A stretch of 64,000 nt of DNA from Hofstenia miamia. Its lineage: Eukaryota; Xenacoelomorpha; Acoela; Hofsteniidae. Positions 57,360-63,300 of the stretch are shown in pieces (the first letter of the stretch is position 1; each line of letters opens with the position of its first letter). Both the position numbers and the translations under genes were made by a program. The DNA lies in the NCBI GenBank assembly GCA_900660155.1, contig CABFPE010000046.1, positions 128,288-192,287 of the forward strand, written 5' to 3'. The notes beneath the pieces are model-generated. The model saw only the letters and a list, made by a program, of their open reading frames with translations. It was not told where the DNA came from and made no database searches.

Positions 57360-60300
57360 CGTTCTAAATCTACAGGCCATGTAGACGAAACATGAGTTAA
57401 ATTATTGTAGGCTGGTTTACATTAAACAATGTTTTCAAATTATTAATAGATCAACAAAAATACAAACATTTAATGAGAAAACTTAGCTAATTTAGCAGGA
57501 GTACCACAGTTAATGGAAGAACGCAGCTTACAAAAATTGTTTAAAAATATGTTTACAAGTCTTATCAAAGCAGACTGAGAGCAGTTACAACTGTTAAATC
57601 CATTAATAAATTTAAAACAATTTACAATATGATTTCTACAGTGTGTAATATTCCGATGAATTTTAAAAAAAGAATAACATCGAACAACATATTCAAAAAA
57701 TGTATTCGAAGGATGATGTAAGCCACCTCTGGAAATCATTTCCTGATATGTTCTGGACGGATTGTCGTCTGCTGCACAAGCAAGTTCTTTATGCTTTGAG
57801 ACAATAAATCCAGAAACAATATTCTTCAGTTGACAGGTTTTCCAAGCCATTGGATGATTGATATAGAGCGCACATGGAAATGAATGACGAAAATTTATTT
57901 CTCGCGGAACAATATCAAGCCTAAAAAAGACAATACAAAGAAATAAATATTTATAATATGAATTACATAAAATATGCGTCACTTAATATATTTACAATTT
58001 ATGTATTTATATATGGAAAAATATGTAAACCTTACCTAGTACACAGCTGCGCCATATCCAACCGGTGAGTCTCAAAAACTTCTTGACATGAAATGTAAAA
58101 ACAATCGCCTGCAGTCTGGCGAAAATGCACAAAATGAGACTCAATATAGAAACCAAGTGTAACATAATTATGCCTAAAAGCCTTGTCAGTTGTAAGAAGA
58201 GTGTTCGACATTTCCATAAACCACATGATGTATGAAATAGAGGGTATGCTGTATCAGCAGTTAAAGAACGAATTCTGCAAGATTTCACAGTCATAAAAAG
58301 AGGTAATTTCGCCATTTAATCTAAAATGTGAAATTGATGGGATTCTAAAGCTTCTTTAGTTGAATCGCGTTTAATGTTTGGAGCAGTAATGGTCTGAACA
58401 TTAACAACATTCCACCACTGAGAAATTTCAGTATTGCAGGAAAGTGAAGCTATAGTTTTTTCATTAAATCCTTTCAAAACAAGTTTGACATTTTGTCTTT
58501 CAATCAAAGTAGGAAAAACTGATTTAAAAGTTAAAGTTGAAAGTCGAACTAACAAGTTTCCTCACTTTTGTATAATGCAATTTAATCTGCCCAATCTGCT
58601 ACAAATACTTCTCCGTCGTGTAAGAAACTAAGCTGCTTAGATTAGAAAACTACTATCAGATTGATTTAAACATTTCGATGTGATTTGTTGAAGTGTTACA
58701 GATGGAAAGCTGAGGTACTGTCGAAGTGTTGAGTAGAGAGATCTTGATTTCGTCATCCATGTAAAAGCAATCGAAATTATTTCTAGAGAATATAATTTGG
58801 CGTTGCTTCGTTTATTAAGCATTTCAAGTTGCAAGATGATAAAACTTTCTTCAACTGCGTCATCATCATTAATAGGATTTTCGCCTTTAACACGACGAAT
58901 TACTTCATTTAATTGAGACCAGAAACGTATGCGCTATTCCTAAATTCGCATTAAAAATAATATATATATATATATATATATTTATAAAAATTTCTGCTCT
59001 ATAAAATTGTTACTACACGAAATGGTCATTCTATTAAACAAAGTGAAAAAGACTAATTTAACTTATATTCTAAAAACTTTACATTTTAAAACAATATTTG
59101 CGCTTGTAGCGTGAATGAAACCTTGTTGTTTTAACCAATGAAGTCACTGGTTTCATCTAAACAAATTGTTTTTATTAAACACGGGCGTATGTTATTGAAG
59201 TACTCAATTACAATACAATGGTCATCTGAATGGCATACTAATTTCCACTGTTTGTTTATGCGAATTTATTAATGCTTATACAAATTCTATTTAAATATTG
59301 TCAAATCACTCATCAAAAAACCTTAACTTAACGAAACCGTCTCACACTGCCGTTGCGGTTAGCCTTAACCTAAGAAATTACGTCTCACACTGCCGTTAAA
59401 GCTTAAGTTAAGGTTACCTTAACGGCAGTGTGCGACGGGGGTTGTCAAATAAAAACTGCTATTCTAAAATTATTTTAAAGAAGAAATTATATTTTCTGAA
59501 TTATTGCAATAATTGCAATTCTTTATTACCGATTATTAAAATTTAAATAATTTATTTTAGCTTTCAAATTATTTGCAATATCATTTTTCCAGCCCCTGGT
59601 TTGTTTCAATAACTGAATGATTTCATTGATTCAATTCAATCGTGACAAGATTATTTTGATGAACAATTGTATTCTTAAATGAAATATTTTTTGCCATAAA
59701 CTTTTTGAAACGGTTTCGAAATAATCTCAGCTTCACGTTTTCTACAATATTGATATCTAATCGTAGTTAAGTGCGCAGACGGTTGCAAGTTGTCTGGACG
59801 CAAATGTTAGTCTTTGTTGAACCGTGTTATTTAACGGTCGAGTTAATTTGTTATAAAGCATAGTATGTGCCTGTCTGTGTTTCGCTTCTTTGATTAAAGT
59901 AAAAATTTGCAAAGGGGACATTTCCATCCTCAATGAAAATATCTTCAAATATTGTGTTAACTTTTTATTTTATTCATTATTATCATCAGAACTCTATCAA
60001 AAAATTATTATTGACTTATTCAGAAGAATCTTAGCCATCACAATATTAAAGCCATAGCGCTTCCGCAACTTTTATAGATATTTTGCTAGATCTTGTTTTT
60101 ATCATCTGCGGATTTCCCACTAATTGTTTTATAGAAATTCTGGTCGTTTGGGACTCTTTCAAGGTTGACCAATGTAGAAAGAAGCAGTTGAATATTGGTT
60201 TACAACCTTCACTTTAAATGAATCGAGATGTCATTATCTATGCTATTACTTAGTTTCTTAACAGAATCTGACATTCTCAATGTATTGTTATTAAGTGCAT

Positions 60301-63300
60301 AATTTCGTAAATGCAGATTATTCCAGAAGCAACAAGAACACAATTTCAATCTAGAAAACTAAAAGTCCAATTTCTGACATCGGCTTCGCCTTAAAATATT
60401 ACCGTTTAAAATTTATTCTTCAAAAAATGAATATAATAAATTTACTTTCAGGAATTTTGTTCATAATGCTTATAAATTCAAAAAGACAATTCAACAATTC
60501 TATATTGTTGAAACTTTTGTTGCTAATATGGTGTTTTCATCAATGGTCTGAAAATTTAAGTTTTGGTCGTTCTACCTTCTACGTTTTGTTATTAATTTTC
60601 TCATATTTAGATTATATATCAAGCTCCATTCTCTGAACGTGATTCTAAACGTGAAGTTCTTAAATTGGATTTACATCATCGTATCAGCGATACGCTAGTT
60701 CTGTACAAGGACTCCATATTTTGGGCCGATGGGAAAGATATTAAATCTGTACCACGGAGTGATGAGAAGCCAATTCTCATGACGCAAGTCTCTTTCTTTG
60801 TCAAACAAACTATTTTCAGAGCCATACCGAACAATGGTAGGAATTTGATGTTTAGCTATCACATATGTAAGTACCATATATGTACTGCTTAAATTGGGTA
60901 TCTAAAATAGGGTTCTATGGCTTATAATTTTTGGTGCCATTGATTGTGGTCCCAGTCACGTGAAATGTTCTGGTCACATGTAGTACTATTTTGGCAGAAA
61001 ATGCCAAAAATTGAGTAATATTCGAAACTTCGTTATCCTATTTTCTTCATTTATGGTTCCATTTCAGTTTAGTCCCAGTTACTATGAAATATTTTCCCCA
61101 GGTCCCAGTCCCATGGGGCTGGAAGCAGTAAGTCCCATAGGATTGAATAGTTCTGCAATACCGTAGTTTACGTTACGACTGATCTGTCTTAATGTGATGT
61201 TCAGTTGGCTGTTTTATATTTCTTAAAAGCATTAAGTCATATTGTCCAATACTTTAATGGATATTTAAAATTATCACAAATATGAAGTGTGTTTTTCCAA
61301 GATTTTCTAAATTTTAAAGTTACCTGATTTTAAGACTAAACAGCCAATAATTTCTTTAGCGCGTCGTCGGTCTTCATTCTGCTCGCATTTGTCACTTCGT
61401 GACGGTGAAACTAAGATTTCATGTGCATGTCCTACAGGTATCGCTTTGAGGAAAACAGACCCTTCTCAATGTGAGGATTCTCCTAAGGAATTTTTTTCTT
61501 TCCCGAATTCTCAAGTTCCCATGAATATTGACAAGGGTGTGCGACGCAGTTATACCTTCCAACCGTTTCAAAATCATCAATTCAAGTCAACAGATTTCTC
61601 TTACGAAGGCAAAAGGCTTTTCTTCTCCGATTTGTATTCCATCATGTAATTGAACGTCGTAGCGTATATTTAATGTGATGCTAATTTTTAGATCTACTGA
61701 TTTCAATGGGGAAAATGCGCACTATCTTATTTCTAGTGAAGAGTACCGTCAAACTTTTCCGAAGGGTGCCATTGTGAAAATTGCTGTCGATTGGTCAGCA
61801 GGGAATATTTTTTGGACAGACTCAAGTCTAAAAAAGATATTTGTCATGCGAATCAAGAAGCCCAAGATTAATCCCTTAATCAGTGAGGGGCTTTTTGAAC
61901 CATGTGCAATCGCTGTAAATCCAGAGAAAAGGTAAGATATTGTAAAATCAAAAATCATTCAAATTGTTGATGTTTGTGTATAAATTCGTCCATTTTCTAA
62001 ACAATTCATCACTCAATATCTCAGACTGCTTTAGGTATGTTTTTTGGTCCGATCTGAGTACTGGCACCATTGAGCGAGCATACATGGATGGAAAACATCG
62101 AACGAAAATAGCAGAAAACTATTTCGGTGTGAAATCCATTGCCATAGATTACCATGAAAACCGACTTTATTTCACCAGTGAGAATTCCATTTTCATTTCT
62201 GACCTCAATGGCAAGGATATCCAAACTGTCGTTAAATTACACAATCCTCCATTTGGCATAACCATCGTAAGATTTTTTCAATTGAATCAATTCGGTTCTT
62301 GATCAAGTTAGATTGCAGTTTGAAACAGACTTTTTGAATTTTAATCCAAAGTAATTGCAACATGCAATTTATTTTGAATTTACTCGTGTACTGGTTTTTT
62401 AAATTAGTATTTCCGTTTTAGAACCATAAGTTTGCTTCATACTCGATATTTTCTATTATTTTATAACTTCAATTGTTCCGTCAACGGTGTTTAATTGATG
62501 ATTACTAAAACTGCTGACTCACAATTACGTTTTCTGCATACGAGGTCATTCTGCTGTCAATTTTACTGCCAGTGAAACGGGAACTAACAGTAATTAAGTA
62601 CAGTACATTTTCTAGTCCCACGATCTCTTTTTTCCTGAAATATAATTTATTTTGCTTTAAATTTCCTTTCGTTTTGCATTAGTAATCGGTAATTGTTGTT
62701 AGATAAACACGAAATATATTTAAAAATGTTCAGCCGCAAATGCCTTTAATAATGGTGAGACGGTGTGATAGGTTTGATTTGTATTAATTTTTTTCAACCG
62801 TTAAACATACGAAGGTATGCAAAGCACTATTCACTTTTACTACTCGTGAGATCCCAGCTTACGATAAGGATTCTCTTCGACAAATTTCATTCATGAAAAA
62901 CATGTTTTTAAAAGTGTTTTGGTATCAGATATGTTTGATATCTTCGATTGTGACGACTCCAGTGATTGCTAAAACACTGCGCGTTTGCTTATCAGTAATT
63001 TATAAAATTTATCTTTTTATTTAAAAAGCAACTGAAGCAATGCTGAGTATTCTCAAAAATTTATAATTTTAATGTGAATCCTCTTAAGGCATAAAGGTTT
63101 TTTATATTTTTGCCATTCTATGATCAAGATATGCATTTACTGCTTTTAGATGAATAAACATATTTTTTACATCGCGGACTCTAGTTTCAAAAGCATCAGA
63201 AAAACTAGCCGCCAGACATTGACATCCAACTATTTCACCATAGTGGGCGGGCAGTTTTTGCGAACTCTGACGGATGTACGCTATGTTGCAGATGACGTTC

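Larger units (their letters stand above)
56213..59441 (-). mobile_element. P-superfamily DNA transposon with about 61-bp TIRs (element 2)
   Basis: Ends are CCCCCGTCGCACACTGCCGT inward from 56213 and its reverse complement at 59441. The two termini match for about 61 bp with two differences. Flanking octamers TTGCCTTA (56205-56212) and TTGTCAAA (59442-59449) agree at 5 of 8 positions, which could be an eroded 8-bp target duplication as P elements make. Minus-strand coding blocks (58834 to 57470) belong to a P-like transposase of a different subfamily from element 1. A 356-bp MITE is inserted inside the 5' part (56620-56975), so element 2 is older than that insertion. Total length is about 3.2 kb. 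Confidence 0.85.
53312..60610. other. LRP intron 18, with a nested transposon pair
   Basis: 7.3 kb. Holds copy 2 of dispersed repeat B (54545-54620), the P-like element 2 (56213-59441) with a MITE inside it, and two (TA)n tracts. No host exon recognised. Confidence 0.75.
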
